DNA of 64,000 nucleotides, taken from positions 421,147-485,146 of the forward strand of contig NZ_JBHULY010000039.1 of the NCBI RefSeq assembly GCF_042684665.1, written 5' to 3'. Positions 37,061 to 45,835 of the stretch are shown piece after piece. Position numbers and translations under genes: made by a program. The DNA is from Jejuia rubra. Its GTDB lineage: Bacteria; Bacteroidota; Bacteroidia; Flavobacteriales; Flavobacteriaceae. The notes below the pieces were generated by a model that worked only from the letters and a program-made list of their open reading frames with translations, made no database searches and had not been told where the DNA came from. The first letter of the stretch is position 1; the number at the start of each line of letters is the position of its first letter.

Positions 37061-38022
37061 TGCGTACTTAACGGATAGGTGATAAAATACAATTTTTCTT
37101 TTTGATAATTGATTATGGTCCGTTTTTGTGCAAAAAATTCATAGCCTAAAATGCCATCCAGTTGCGTTCCAAAAGCTTCGTTCATGGCATTGAGATTTGT
37201 TAGCACGGTAAACATCGGCCCAAAATAAATGTTATCATTTAATTTAACACGATGCAATTTCCCTGCCAAAACATGAATGCTTTTACCGCTTACGCCCTGT
37301 AGTTTTAATCTTTTCTTTGGAATAAAGTAACGTCTCGCCTTTCTGTTGACGCTTTTATTGATTTGATTGAATTCCGCCCCAGTGTCAATTCCCAGTTTCA
37401 CCTTTTGATTGTTGATAAAGCCGTTGACCACAATGGTATGTTTTTTTAATGTGAAATCGATGCTGTCCACGATTTTTTCCAAATACACTTTGTCGTTCAG
37501 CTTGTTACCGAATTTATCCACTTTAGTCAGCGTGATTTGGTTCAAATACAAATCGATGAAAACTTCGTAATCCTTTAGGATATTATAGCCAATTATACCT
37601 AATAATTTAATCTTTTTACTAGATTCAATGTGGGATAAATCGATAACGTCAGAAACCTTGTCATGATAGACAAAACCGTTCAAATCAAATTCCTTGACAT
37701 ATCTTCTGTAGGAATGGTCCAAAACTTGGTTTACGCCGGAAGTTTTGCTGGAATTTCGTTGGAAATCATAAAGCCTCCCAAAATGGACTCTATTCAAAAT
37801 CATGGCTTCTGAGCCCGTATCGATAATAAAATTGCCTTTTTGATCCAATAGTTCGGCTTCCACAACCATTAAATGATCCACCAATTTGAAAGGAATTCTG
37901 GTGGTATTTTCATTAAGAATCTCAGCCTTTGAAAATAGAATAGGAGGGTTGTAGCCCCCATTGGCAAAAGTGTTGCAAACGTAAAGAAAGAAAAGGGTTA
38001 TGGTTAAAATTGGCTGTCTCAT
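37057..38022 (-). CDS. exported aspartic protease with two retropepsin-like modules
   Basis: A 321-residue protein with a signal peptide of about 20 residues. Two complete retropepsin-like modules are visible: IIDTGSE at 67-72 with LLGIIGYNIL near 141-150, and GIDTGAE at 211-217 with LDGILGYEFF near 290. One polypeptide can thus supply both catalytic aspartates (Asp68 and Asp213), as in pepsins, unlike the single-module homodimers of retropepsins. It should act in the periplasm or at the surface. Substrate unknown; coupled to the CBM48 gene. Confidence 0.85.
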   Translation of the reverse strand: MRQPILTITLFFLYVCNTFANGGYNPPILFSKAEILNENTTRIPFKLVDHLMVVEAELLDQKGNFIIDTGSEAMILNRVHFGRLYDFQRNSSKTSGVNQVLDHSYRRYVKEFDLNGFVYHDKVSDVIDLSHIESSKKIKLLGIIGYNILKDYEVFIDLYLNQITLTKVDKFGNKLNDKVYLEKIVDSIDFTLKKHTIVVNGFINNQKVKLGIDTGAEFNQINKSVNRKARRYFIPKKRLKLQGVSGKSIHVLAGKLHRVKLNDNIYFGPMFTVLTNLNAMNEAFGTQLDGILGYEFFAQKRTIINYQKEKLYFITYPLSTQ

Positions 38023-38061
38023 ATCTTATAGACTACCTGAGCCTCAAAATGTTACATGCTA

Positions 38062-38940
38062 TTACAAATACGTTTCGGTAAAGGCTTTTAGTTTTGTCCA
38101 AGTATCCAAAAGCAAAACTGCATCGTCCCAACCGTGTCCGGCATTTGGATAAAGGGTAAATTCATGGGTTACCCCGAGCAATTCCAGTTTATCTCTCAAA
38201 TCCGTACCTTGGGTTGTTGGGATTAAAGGGTCCTGGCCTCCGTAAAACAAAATCGTCGGGGGAGCTGTGGCCGTAGCTTGATGCAAAGGACTGACCTCTT
38301 CTAAAAACTCAAGAGAGGTATCCGTAAGGTACAAATCCAGCAGTTCCGCAAGTGCTGGATCGGAGTTGTTCAAATATGCAGGGTCTTTAAGATTTGTTGG
38401 CCCTACGATACTGCAGACCATGTCTACTTTGCTATTGGTGTCAAAGGCATAACTCCATAGTAATGATAAATGAGCCCCAGCACTTGTCCCTGTGAAACCA
38501 ATGTCTTCTGAAATCGTGTAGTTGACCTTACTTTCTTTCAAGAAGTTGACCAAACTGGTAATGTCCTCAATCTGCATCGGGTAGGGTCTGGTGTTTTCGT
38601 CTGCCAGTCTGTAATTCATGTTTACGATTGCAAGATTTGGAATGTTCTGCTGAAACAATTGCCTTATGAGTTCCATAGAACTTTTGTCTCCGGATGTCCA
38701 GCCACCACCGTGGATCAAAATCATAATCTTGGTGTTTGCATTTCTATTTGCAGGCAGGTACAAGTCAAATTTCTGGCGTTCATGATCCCCATAAGAAACG
38801 TCCTTTGCCTCGTAAGGCACTGAGGCGTCCAGTACCTCTATTGGAGTGTCAATGACCGCTTCGACAAAATTATCCTCATTACACCCAACAAAAACAACTA
38901 AAAAGATAATACTTAAAATAAAACGCTTTAAAAAATCCAT
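38062..38940 (-). CDS. alpha/beta hydrolase, esterase/lipase-type lipoprotein
   Basis: A 292-residue hydrolase related to the hormone-sensitive-lipase/BD-FAE group. The oxyanion motif HGGGW is at 77-81, the nucleophile elbow GTSAG has Ser153, and Asp237 (GGQDPLIP) and His269 (NAGHGW) complete the triad. The N-terminus (LKRFILSIIFLVVFVGC) is a lipoprotein signal with Cys20. It probably removes acyl groups from sugars or peptides at the cell surface; substrate not inferable. Confidence 0.88.
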   Translation of the reverse strand: MDFLKRFILSIIFLVVFVGCNEDNFVEAVIDTPIEVLDASVPYEAKDVSYGDHERQKFDLYLPANRNANTKIMILIHGGGWTSGDKSSMELIRQLFQQNIPNLAIVNMNYRLADENTRPYPMQIEDITSLVNFLKESKVNYTISEDIGFTGTSAGAHLSLLWSYAFDTNSKVDMVCSIVGPTNLKDPAYLNNSDPALAELLDLYLTDTSLEFLEEVSPLHQATATAPPTILFYGGQDPLIPTTQGTDLRDKLELLGVTHEFTLYPNAGHGWDDAVLLLDTWTKLKAFTETYL

Positions 38941-39012
38941 AAGTTCAAAAATTTATGACCAAGGCATTAAAATAAATACTTAATTTGTAAACACAGGAGC
39001 AATATACATATT

Positions 39013-39633
39013 ATGGCCGAATTTGTTAGGATATATGAGGAAAACCCAAATCCACGTGAAATAGATCGCGTTGTACAGGTGCTGAAAAAAGGCGGTGTCA
39101 TTATATATCCAACGGACACGGTTTATGGGTTGGGCTGTGATATTACTAACATTAAGGCTCTGGAAAAAGTGGCAAGGATTAAAGGCGTAAAGTTGGAGAA
39201 GGCTAACTTTTCGTTTGTGTGCCACGATTTAAGCAATCTCAGCGATTATGTAAAGCAAATAGATACATCGGTGTTTAAAATTTTGAAAAGGGCATTGCCG
39301 GGACCATACACGTTTATCCTTCCAGGTTCTAAATCATTGCCTAACCCTTTCAAGAAGCGAAAGACAGTAGGTATCCGGGTGCCCAATAACAATATTGCGC
39401 TAGATATCGTAAAACAACTTGGCAACCCAATCATTTCTACTTCCATTCATGATGAAGATGAAATTTTGGAATATACTACAGACCCGGAATTGATTTTAGA
39501 AAAATGGGACAACCTTGTGGATTTGGTGATTGACGGAGGTTACGGGGGAAATGAACCTTCTACGGTTATTGATTTATCCGAGGACGAACCCATTGTTCTT
39601 AGGGAAGGAAAGGGTAGCTTGGAGATTTTTTAA
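39013..39633 (+). CDS. L-threonylcarbamoyladenylate synthase (Sua5/YciO/YrdC family)
   Basis: A 206-residue YrdC-fold protein with the nucleotide-binding block YPTDTVYGLGCD (residues 32-43), the KRKTVGIRVP segment and the SxxHDEDE loop. The family makes threonylcarbamoyl-AMP for the t6A modification of tRNA. The YciO branch is less active, and this protein, lacking the Sua5 C-terminal domain, could belong to either. The TsaC role is the likelier reading. It is the last housekeeping gene before the CRISPR locus. Confidence 0.85.
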   Translation: MAEFVRIYEENPNPREIDRVVQVLKKGGVIIYPTDTVYGLGCDITNIKALEKVARIKGVKLEKANFSFVCHDLSNLSDYVKQIDTSVFKILKRALPGPYTFILPGSKSLPNPFKKRKTVGIRVPNNNIALDIVKQLGNPIISTSIHDEDEILEYTTDPELILEKWDNLVDLVIDGGYGGNEPSTVIDLSEDEPIVLREGKGSLEIF

Positions 39634-39640
39634 TTTTTTT

Positions 39641-39800
39641 GGGCGCTACCCCGAGTACTCGGGGTCGGGCTTTTCACTATATCTTTTTTGCATTAATCTT
39701 TATCAAATCCAGATTGCATCAATAAAAGTTGCATGTTATTTGTTTTTTCAGTTATTGTTTTTTCGGGCAAAAAAGGATGCCGTTGCAATCCCTAGCGCAG
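39641..39800. repeat. dispersed palindromic element between tsaC and the CRISPR locus
   Basis: A perfect 18-bp palindrome, ACCCCGAGTACTCGGGGT (39648-39665), is followed by TCGGGCTTTTCACTAT and a T-rich tract. The stretch GGGTCGGGCTTT(T)CACT recurs in inverted orientation at about 15647-15663. It is likely a mobile or dispersed intergenic element; the outer limits given are approximate. No gene is supported here. Confidence 0.5.
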
Positions 39801-39887
39801 AAGAAAAGTCTGTATTTATTTAGAAACACGTACAATTTTTTATTATTTTTTCCTACATTTAAGTTCTCCTTATAAGAATCATTAGCC

Positions 39888-39928
39888 ATTAAAAAGAAAA
39901 CGACGTTTGAACAAACAAACGTCGTTTT
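39888..39928 (-). terminator. terminator of the tracrRNA
   Basis: Stem AAAACGACGTTTG paired with CAAACGTCGTTTT, loop of 6, then TTTTCTTTTTAAT on the minus strand. Confidence 0.9.
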
Positions 39929-40083
39929 AAATGTTTTTGATTGTTTGCCAGTGAGATGTTACTAAAAAATAAAGATGATGCTAAAACATAACGACTACCG
40001 AAGCAGTCGTTTAGAATTTTCTGTGGCTTTTAAGCCTTGTTGTGAATTGTCTTTCAGAATTGTAAAAATAAGAAAAAATATAA
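39888..40083 (-). ncRNA. tracrRNA of the type II-C CRISPR system
   Basis: The minus strand carries an anti-repeat at 40039-40057 that pairs with the first 18 bases of the CRISPR repeat (read GTTGTGAATTG, then CTTTCAG): 11 bp, one bulged A, then 7 bp. Downstream come a nexus-like hairpin GGCTT/AAGCC, a stem AACGACT/AGTCGTT (39990-40011), and a 13-bp perfect terminator stem (39897-39928) followed by a U-rich tail. This order is that of known tracrRNAs. The 5' end is inferred from a TAATTTTG box at 40096-40089, inside the first codons of cas9. Confidence 0.85.
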
Positions 40084-40084
40084 T

Positions 40085-43000
40085 ATGTCAAAATTAGGAT
40101 TAGATTTAGGAAGTTCATCATTAGGATGGGCAATTAGAAATGATGACCAAATTTCCAATAAAGGAGTTGTTACATTTTCATCTGGGATGGTGAAAGGACA
40201 AGGAGGCTATAGTTCGCCAACACGAGATAGAAGAGAAGCACGTTCAAAACGGAATCTGATTAGGGCAAGAAAGTATAGGAAATGGAAATTGCTTGAAATT
40301 CTATGTGACAGAAATTTTGTTCCGTTAGAGATTGAAGAATTGGAAGTTTGGAGCACTTATAAAAAAGGAAGGGTTAAAAGATTTCCAGAAAATGAAAAAT
40401 TTCTTAGTTGGTTAGCTTGTGATTTTTCATATCAAGATGGCGAGAAATATAAAAACCCCTATGATTTAAGAGTCACGGCATTGGACAAAAAATTAACAAA
40501 ACATGAATTTGGAAGAGTATTATATCATTTAGTTCAAAGAAGAGGCTACAAAGATATAGGTGAATCCGATAAAGAAACTGAAAACCAGATAAAACGAAGA
40601 GGGGAGAGCGGGTTTCAAAAAGCATTAGACAGTAACAGGACAATAGCAGAAGCCCTAAAAAATGAATTTTTAGCTAAAGGTATAAGGGCAAGAAATGAGT
40701 ATCCATACCGCGAAGAGTATCAAAAAGAACTTGAACTGATTTGCAAAGCACAAGGTTATGATATTTCTAAAGATGGCAAATACGGATATTACGATTCGTT
40801 TGTCCTGAGCTTATGGAAAGCTATTATTTGGCAACGCCCATTGCGTTCCCAAAAAGGAACTATCGGAAAATGTTCTTTAGAACCCTCTAAATTAAGAAGC
40901 CCTATATCTCATCCTATTTTTGAGATTTCTAGAGCGTGGCAATTTATAAATACCATTAAGTTTTATGATGAAGAAGGTGAAAAACAAGATTTACCCCAAA
41001 ATCTAAGAGCGTCATTATTCAATGATGTTTTCATAACAAAAGACAATTTTAAGTTTGAAGTTGTTAGAAAATATCTTGATAAAAAACTAAAACAAAAATC
41101 TAAATATAACTACCCTATTAGTCAAAAAACGGGTAAATACGAAACAAGTGTTTCAGGTATGCCTTTTTGCAATGGAATAATCAAGGTTTTTGGGGAAGTG
41201 GCTTACAATGCTCTAATACAACTGGAAAATCACAACATTGGTAATGCTCCAAAGATTATAAACGGATATTCTATTCTTGATATTTGGCACGCTATTTTCG
41301 ATTTCGATGAAGAATATCTTGAAGAATTTGCAATTGAAAAACTTGGTGTGGAAAATATTATAGTAAAGCGAAATAAAAAAGATGTTTCCTTATCTCCATT
41401 GGTTATTTTAAAAAATCGACTGACTGTTGGATATGGTGATTTGAGCTTAAAAGCCTTAAAAAAAATTATTCCCTTTTTAAAGGAAGGGTATTTGTACAAT
41501 GAAGCAGTTGTTTTTGCGAAACTTCCAGAATTACTAGGAGAAAACTGGGAACATCAAAAAAGTACTATTTTAAAATTGGCAAAACAAAGTCAGGAGCTCT
41601 ATAGTCGGTCAAAAATGGTTATTGGTATTTGTAATAATCTAATTGATGCATACAAAGGTGAAGTAGAAGATTGGAAAGATACGGGGGCGCCTGTTAGAGC
41701 ATGGAAAGATTTTGAGTATTTATTAACAGAAGATGATAGAAAGGATATTGTAAATGCATGTATTGGTTATTTTGGAGAGGCTACTTGGGGTAAAAAAGAA
41801 GATAAAGATGCTATAATATCAGAAGTAAGAAGGGAATACCAAGAATTTTTCTTCGATTCTAAAAGAGCTTATAGAGAAGTACCTAATTTAACCAGCATAT
41901 TTAATTCATTGTTATATGAAAATAATATTATCATGAATGGTAAATTGTATCATCATTCAAATAGAAAAAATATCTATGGTACTAAAGTAAAAGACAAAAA
42001 AACTGGAAAAGATATACTACCAATTCCTTTAATAGATAGTATAAAAAATCCGATGTTCAATAAAGCATTGAGTATTTTAAGGCGATTGGTAAATGAACTT
42101 ATAAAAGAAGGCAAAATAGATGAAGATACCGAGGTTGTTGTTGAAGTAGCAAGAGATTTGAATGATAATAACAAACGGGCAGCTATAGAACGTTATCAAA
42201 GAGAAAGAGAAACAAAAAGAGAAAAAATAAGACAGTTTTTAGCTGAGTTTAAGGAGAAAGAAGGTAAATCATTTAATGTAGAACAGGGTATTCGTGATTT
42301 TGAATTGTGGAATGAACAGATTTTTGAAGAGGCCTTTGATGAAACTGGAAAAAAAGTAACAAATAATACTACTAGTGAAATTTTAAGAGAAAAAAGTGCA
42401 ATAAAACGTTATGAACTTTGGAAAGAGCAGGAAGGTCAATGTATGTATACTGGAAAAATGATTTCCATTTCAAAGCTGTTCTCTAATGAAATTGATATTG
42501 AGCATACTATACCCAGAAGCCTTTTGCCTGATAACACAATGGCAAACCTTACAGTATGTTATGCCAAATACAATCGGGATAATAAAGGTAAATTAATGCC
42601 TTATTATTGTGAAAACTATTCAAAAGACGTTGTTGAAATAGGCAGTGCAATACAGCCTAGGTTAAGGGCTTGGGAAAAAATTAGAGATAATTATAAAAAT
42701 CTTTATGAAAGCAGAAGAAAACCATCGGGAAATGAAGATGAGAAAAAAAAGAACACGCGCATTCAAGAAAAGCATTATTTTAGAATGCATTTCGATTATT
42801 GGAAAGATAAAGTAGAACGTTTTACCGCAGACCAGATTAAAGATAGTTGGGCAAGAAGACAATTAGTGGATACGCAAATGGTAAGTAAGTATGCCCGTGA
42901 ATTCCTCAAAACTTATTTTAAAAAAGTAGTTGTTCAAAAAGGAGAAGTTACAGCTCAGTTTAGAAAGATATATGGATTTCAGGAAGCAGACGAGATAAAA

Positions 43001-44395
43001 AGTAGAAACAAGCATACGCATCACGCTATAGATGCAGCTGTGTTAACCCTTATTCCTTCAAACAGTAGTAGGAGAGATGCTCTACTTAATAGAATGTATG
43101 AAAAAGATGAAAGAGAGGGTAAACAGTTTACAGCTAAACCCTACAATGGATTTAGCTCTCAGGAACTAATTCAAAAAACAGAAGGCCAAACCATAATCGT
43201 TAATTATGAAAAAGATAAAATTTTACAACAAACAGTTAGAAAAATTAGAAAACGCGGCAAACTGCAATACGTTAAAGATAAAAATGGCAATTACCTTACG
43301 GATGAAAAAGGAGAACGTGTTGTCAAAAAATCGCAAGGAGATACCGTAAGAAGTACGTTGTACAAGCAAACATTTATTGGTAAAATAAGAGATGTAGACC
43401 GTTTTACAGATGGTCAACCCATACGCCAAAATGGAGATTGGAAATATAAAACAGGGGGTGAGGAATTTATTTTTACAGAACGTAAACCATTAAAAGATGT
43501 ATTATCTAAGGTTGATGATATTATAGATCCTGTTATTAGGGAAATAGTTAGGACTCAAAAAGGAAATGCTGTAGACCCTCAAGGAAATAAAATTAGGCAT
43601 ATAAGGGTAAAATCAAAATCGGGTCAAGTGGTTAAAGAACGGGTTAATTATCGTTCGGAACATGATTATAAGAATTATTACTATTCTGCAGCAGGCTCAT
43701 TACCTTATGCTATTATGTGTGAAAAAAGCATAAAAGGAAAGATTGAACGAAAAATGATTCCTGTCGCTTCTTTTGAAATTGCCAAAGTCTTTAAGAAGTA
43801 TAAAAAGTTTACCCCCTTATTGTATATTGAAATGTGCCATCCCGAGTTAAAAGAATACCCAGATGTTAAATTATTGAAAGTTGGCCAAAAGGTCTTGGTT
43901 TTAAATAACGATGGGGATTATGAAAATAGAAAGGACTTGGGATTTCAAAAAAACAGATTGTACCGTATAACACAGTTTAAATATGATGGCAGTAAAATTA
44001 TGTTGCAATATCATTTAGAAGCTCAATCTAAATCTGATATAGATGTACAAGTGAAATCGATTAAAAGCGAAATTGTCCAGAGAAAGGAAATAGAGCTTGG
44101 AATTCCATTAATAATTGAAGATAAAACTATTGAAAATGCTACTGACAGAAAAAAAGATTATCAAAAAAAATTGAATAATTTTTCTGAAAGGTTGAAGCGG
44201 ATAGAAGGGGTTTCAAGTACAGTTGTTGTAAAAGAACTTAAAAATGAAATCAGCAAATATAAAACGGAATCATCTTCTATTTTAATCGAAGGGCAAACCC
44301 CAATTTTAGGATTAAGTAAAAAGAGTTGGAATTTATTATATGAGAATTACGATTTTGAGGTATCAATACTAGGAAAGATAAAATGGCTAGATTAA
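40085..44395 (+). CDS. cas9: CRISPR-associated endonuclease Cas9, type II-C
   Basis: A 1436-residue crRNA/tracrRNA-guided DNA nuclease. RuvC-I is LGLDLGSSSLGWAI with Asp7; an arginine-rich bridge helix spans about 45-72; RuvC-II is VVVEVARDLN with Glu687; the HNH motif is IDIEHTIPRS with His807; RuvC-III is HTHHAIDAA with His980 and Asp983. All catalytic residues are present, so the enzyme looks active. The length matches the large Flavobacteria II-C group. Base use is visibly more AT-rich than in cas1 next to it. cas1 begins one base after its stop. No csn2 or cas4 is present, which fits subtype II-C. Confidence 0.97.
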   Translation: MSKLGLDLGSSSLGWAIRNDDQISNKGVVTFSSGMVKGQGGYSSPTRDRREARSKRNLIRARKYRKWKLLEILCDRNFVPLEIEELEVWSTYKKGRVKRFPENEKFLSWLACDFSYQDGEKYKNPYDLRVTALDKKLTKHEFGRVLYHLVQRRGYKDIGESDKETENQIKRRGESGFQKALDSNRTIAEALKNEFLAKGIRARNEYPYREEYQKELELICKAQGYDISKDGKYGYYDSFVLSLWKAIIWQRPLRSQKGTIGKCSLEPSKLRSPISHPIFEISRAWQFINTIKFYDEEGEKQDLPQNLRASLFNDVFITKDNFKFEVVRKYLDKKLKQKSKYNYPISQKTGKYETSVSGMPFCNGIIKVFGEVAYNALIQLENHNIGNAPKIINGYSILDIWHAIFDFDEEYLEEFAIEKLGVENIIVKRNKKDVSLSPLVILKNRLTVGYGDLSLKALKKIIPFLKEGYLYNEAVVFAKLPELLGENWEHQKSTILKLAKQSQELYSRSKMVIGICNNLIDAYKGEVEDWKDTGAPVRAWKDFEYLLTEDDRKDIVNACIGYFGEATWGKKEDKDAIISEVRREYQEFFFDSKRAYREVPNLTSIFNSLLYENNIIMNGKLYHHSNRKNIYGTKVKDKKTGKDILPIPLIDSIKNPMFNKALSILRRLVNELIKEGKIDEDTEVVVEVARDLNDNNKRAAIERYQRERETKREKIRQFLAEFKEKEGKSFNVEQGIRDFELWNEQIFEEAFDETGKKVTNNTTSEILREKSAIKRYELWKEQEGQCMYTGKMISISKLFSNEIDIEHTIPRSLLPDNTMANLTVCYAKYNRDNKGKLMPYYCENYSKDVVEIGSAIQPRLRAWEKIRDNYKNLYESRRKPSGNEDEKKKNTRIQEKHYFRMHFDYWKDKVERFTADQIKDSWARRQLVDTQMVSKYAREFLKTYFKKVVVQKGEVTAQFRKIYGFQEADEIKSRNKHTHHAIDAAVLTLIPSNSSRRDALLNRMYEKDEREGKQFTAKPYNGFSSQELIQKTEGQTIIVNYEKDKILQQTVRKIRKRGKLQYVKDKNGNYLTDEKGERVVKKSQGDTVRSTLYKQTFIGKIRDVDRFTDGQPIRQNGDWKYKTGGEEFIFTERKPLKDVLSKVDDIIDPVIREIVRTQKGNAVDPQGNKIRHIRVKSKSGQVVKERVNYRSEHDYKNYYYSAAGSLPYAIMCEKSIKGKIERKMIPVASFEIAKVFKKYKKFTPLLYIEMCHPELKEYPDVKLLKVGQKVLVLNNDGDYENRKDLGFQKNRLYRITQFKYDGSKIMLQYHLEAQSKSDIDVQVKSIKSEIVQRKEIELGIPLIIEDKTIENATDRKKDYQKKLNNFSERLKRIEGVSSTVVVKELKNEISKYKTESSSILIEGQTPILGLSKKSWNLLYENYDFEVSILGKIKWLD
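40089..40096 (-). promoter_or_regulatory. -7 box of the tracrRNA promoter, inside the cas9 start
   Basis: On the minus strand this reads TAATTTTG, a perfect TAnnTTTG. It overlaps cas9 codons 2-4, and transcription would begin at about 40083. No TTG -33 box is found at usual spacing. Confidence 0.4.
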
Positions 44396-44396
44396 T

Positions 44397-45317
44397 ATGA
44401 TAAAACGCACCCTATTCTTCGGAAATCCCGCCTACCTAAGCACCAAAAACGAACAGTTGGTAGTAAATTTTCCGGAGGAAAACAAAAAAGAAAAGACCAT
44501 TCCCATTGAGGATTTGGGCTATGTAGTACTTGAAGACCCGCAGATTACTATCACGAATGGATTACTGAGAAAATTGGTGGAGAACAAAACAGCGGTCATC
44601 ACTTGCGACAAGCAACATTTACCATGTTCTTTATTACAACCATTGGTGGGGCATACAGAGCAAACAGAACGTATGCGCTATCAACTTAACGCCAGCGTAC
44701 CACTTAAAAAGAACCTTTGGCAGCAAACCGTTGTGGCAAAAATTGATAACCAAGCCAATCATTTTTTGTTAAGAAATAAAAACGCTTTGCGATTAAAACG
44801 GTACGCAAAAGCCGTAAAAAGTGGCGATTTAGGAAACGAAGAAGCTTTGGCCGCCGCCTTTTATTTCCAAAATCTGTTTGATATTGATGGATTTAGCAGA
44901 AACCAAAAAGGCGTACCTCCAAACAGCCTGTTAAACTATGGTTATGCCATTCTACGCGCCGTGGCCGCAAGGGCCTTGGTCAGTAGCGGCCTGTTGCCTT
45001 CGGTGGGCATTTTTCACCATAACAAGTATAATGCGTTTTGTTTGGCGGATGATGTTATGGAACCCTATCGGCCTTTCGTGGATGCTATAGTGTATGATAT
45101 TGTGGAAACAGGCTGCCAATTGGAAGATCTTAATAAAGGCATAAAATCCAATTTGTTGATGATACCTGCTGTGGATGTAGTGATCGACGGTAAACAAAGC
45201 CCTTTAATGAACGCTATGAGCCGAACCACGTCCAGTCTGTATGAATGTTTTGAGGGTAGCAGGCGTAAAATTCTTTACCCAGAATTCAAATCATCATTGG
45301 AAGCCTTCGTAGGATAA
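44397..45317 (+). CDS. cas1: CRISPR integrase Cas1
   Basis: A 306-residue type II Cas1 that inserts new spacers with Cas2. The N-terminal beta domain opens MIKRTLFFGNPAYLSTKN. The catalytic helical domain contains NEEALAAAFYF (Glu149), GIFHHNKYNAF (His208) and ADDVMEPYRP (Glu222), the expected metal-binding triad. It is translationally packed between cas9 (1 bp) and cas2 (16 bp). Codon use is richer in GC than in cas9. Confidence 0.96.
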   Translation: MIKRTLFFGNPAYLSTKNEQLVVNFPEENKKEKTIPIEDLGYVVLEDPQITITNGLLRKLVENKTAVITCDKQHLPCSLLQPLVGHTEQTERMRYQLNASVPLKKNLWQQTVVAKIDNQANHFLLRNKNALRLKRYAKAVKSGDLGNEEALAAAFYFQNLFDIDGFSRNQKGVPPNSLLNYGYAILRAVAARALVSSGLLPSVGIFHHNKYNAFCLADDVMEPYRPFVDAIVYDIVETGCQLEDLNKGIKSNLLMIPAVDVVIDGKQSPLMNAMSRTTSSLYECFEGSRRKILYPEFKSSLEAFVG

Positions 45318-45333
45318 AAAATGGAAAGCAATT

Positions 45334-45678
45334 ATGGAATCATACCTAACCCGATTAAACCAATATAGATGTATGTGGGTACTGGTGTTTTTTGATTTGC
45401 CAACTGATACAATAACCGAACGCAGGGCCGCAACACGATTTAGGAAAAATCTTTTGGATGATGGTTTTGGGATGTTCCAGTTCAGTATCTACACACGGTT
45501 TTGCCCTAGCCGTGAAAATGCGTCGGTACATATCAAACGTACTAAAAGGGCATTACCCAAAAAAGGAAAGGTTTGTATTATGCAGATAACCGATAAGCAA
45601 TTTGGCATGATGGAACTCTTCCACGGGCAAAAAGAAGCCGAATTAGAACCTCCAAGCCAACAACTTGAGCTTTTTTGA
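45334..45678 (+). CDS. cas2: CRISPR adaptation protein Cas2
   Basis: A 114-residue ferredoxin-fold protein. The first strand is MWVLVFFDLPTDT with the conserved Asp21, and the RTKRALPKKGKVCIMQITDKQF region is the second half of the fold. It forms the central dimer of the Cas1-Cas2 integrase. A start at Met14 would also be possible but would shorten the usual N-terminus. It is the last cas gene; the array begins 153 bp later. Confidence 0.93.
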   Translation: MESYLTRLNQYRCMWVLVFFDLPTDTITERRAATRFRKNLLDDGFGMFQFSIYTRFCPSRENASVHIKRTKRALPKKGKVCIMQITDKQFGMMELFHGQKEAELEPPSQQLELF

Positions 45679-45831
45679 TCATACGCTTCTAATTCCTTCC
45701 CCTGATTAGGGGAAGGTGGTTTCGGTTTGAAAAACCGGAATCGGAAGGGGTGTTTAACCTATAAACCATTGTTCTTCCAAATCCTACCGCCGTACATAAA
45801 AAACAGGATACCAGCCTGTTACAGCAAGTAT
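45679..45831. promoter_or_regulatory. cas2-array gap: probable CRISPR leader (adaptation) end
   Basis: This 153-bp gap contains an 8-bp hairpin repeat (CCTTCCCC/GGGGAAGG, 45695-45716), a GGTTTCGGTTTGAAAAACC segment, and directly before repeat 1 the terminator described separately. It is assigned as leader because all canonical, identical repeats are on this side, whereas the other end is degenerate and abuts the ompA-like gene's terminator without a gap. Functional motifs for Cas1-Cas2 cannot be read directly. Confidence 0.5.
45695..45716. repeat. CCTTCCCC hairpin repeat next to cas2
   Basis: Perfect 8-bp stem with loop TGATTA. It is the same class as the 22352-22372 hairpin. It may help end the cas transcript but has no T run. 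Confidence 0.55.
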
Positions 45832-45835
45832 CCTG
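45796..45835 (-). terminator. terminator of the minus-strand CRISPR transcript, partly inside repeat 1
   Basis: On the minus strand CAGGATAC pairs perfectly with GTATCCTG (16-base loop) and is followed by TTTTTTAT. The CAGG half of the 5' arm is the last four bases of CRISPR repeat 1. It supports transcription of the array toward cas2. Confidence 0.75.

Noticed and set aside
39530..39823. 97-codon plus-strand ORF after tsaC
   Set aside because: It begins inside tsaC in another frame and continues through the palindromic element; composition is not protein-like.
40039..40084. tracrRNA transcribed on the plus strand into cas9
   Set aside because: Plus-strand pairing would require crRNA from the plus strand, but the hairpins, 13-bp terminator with U-tail and the array terminator all fit minus-strand transcription.
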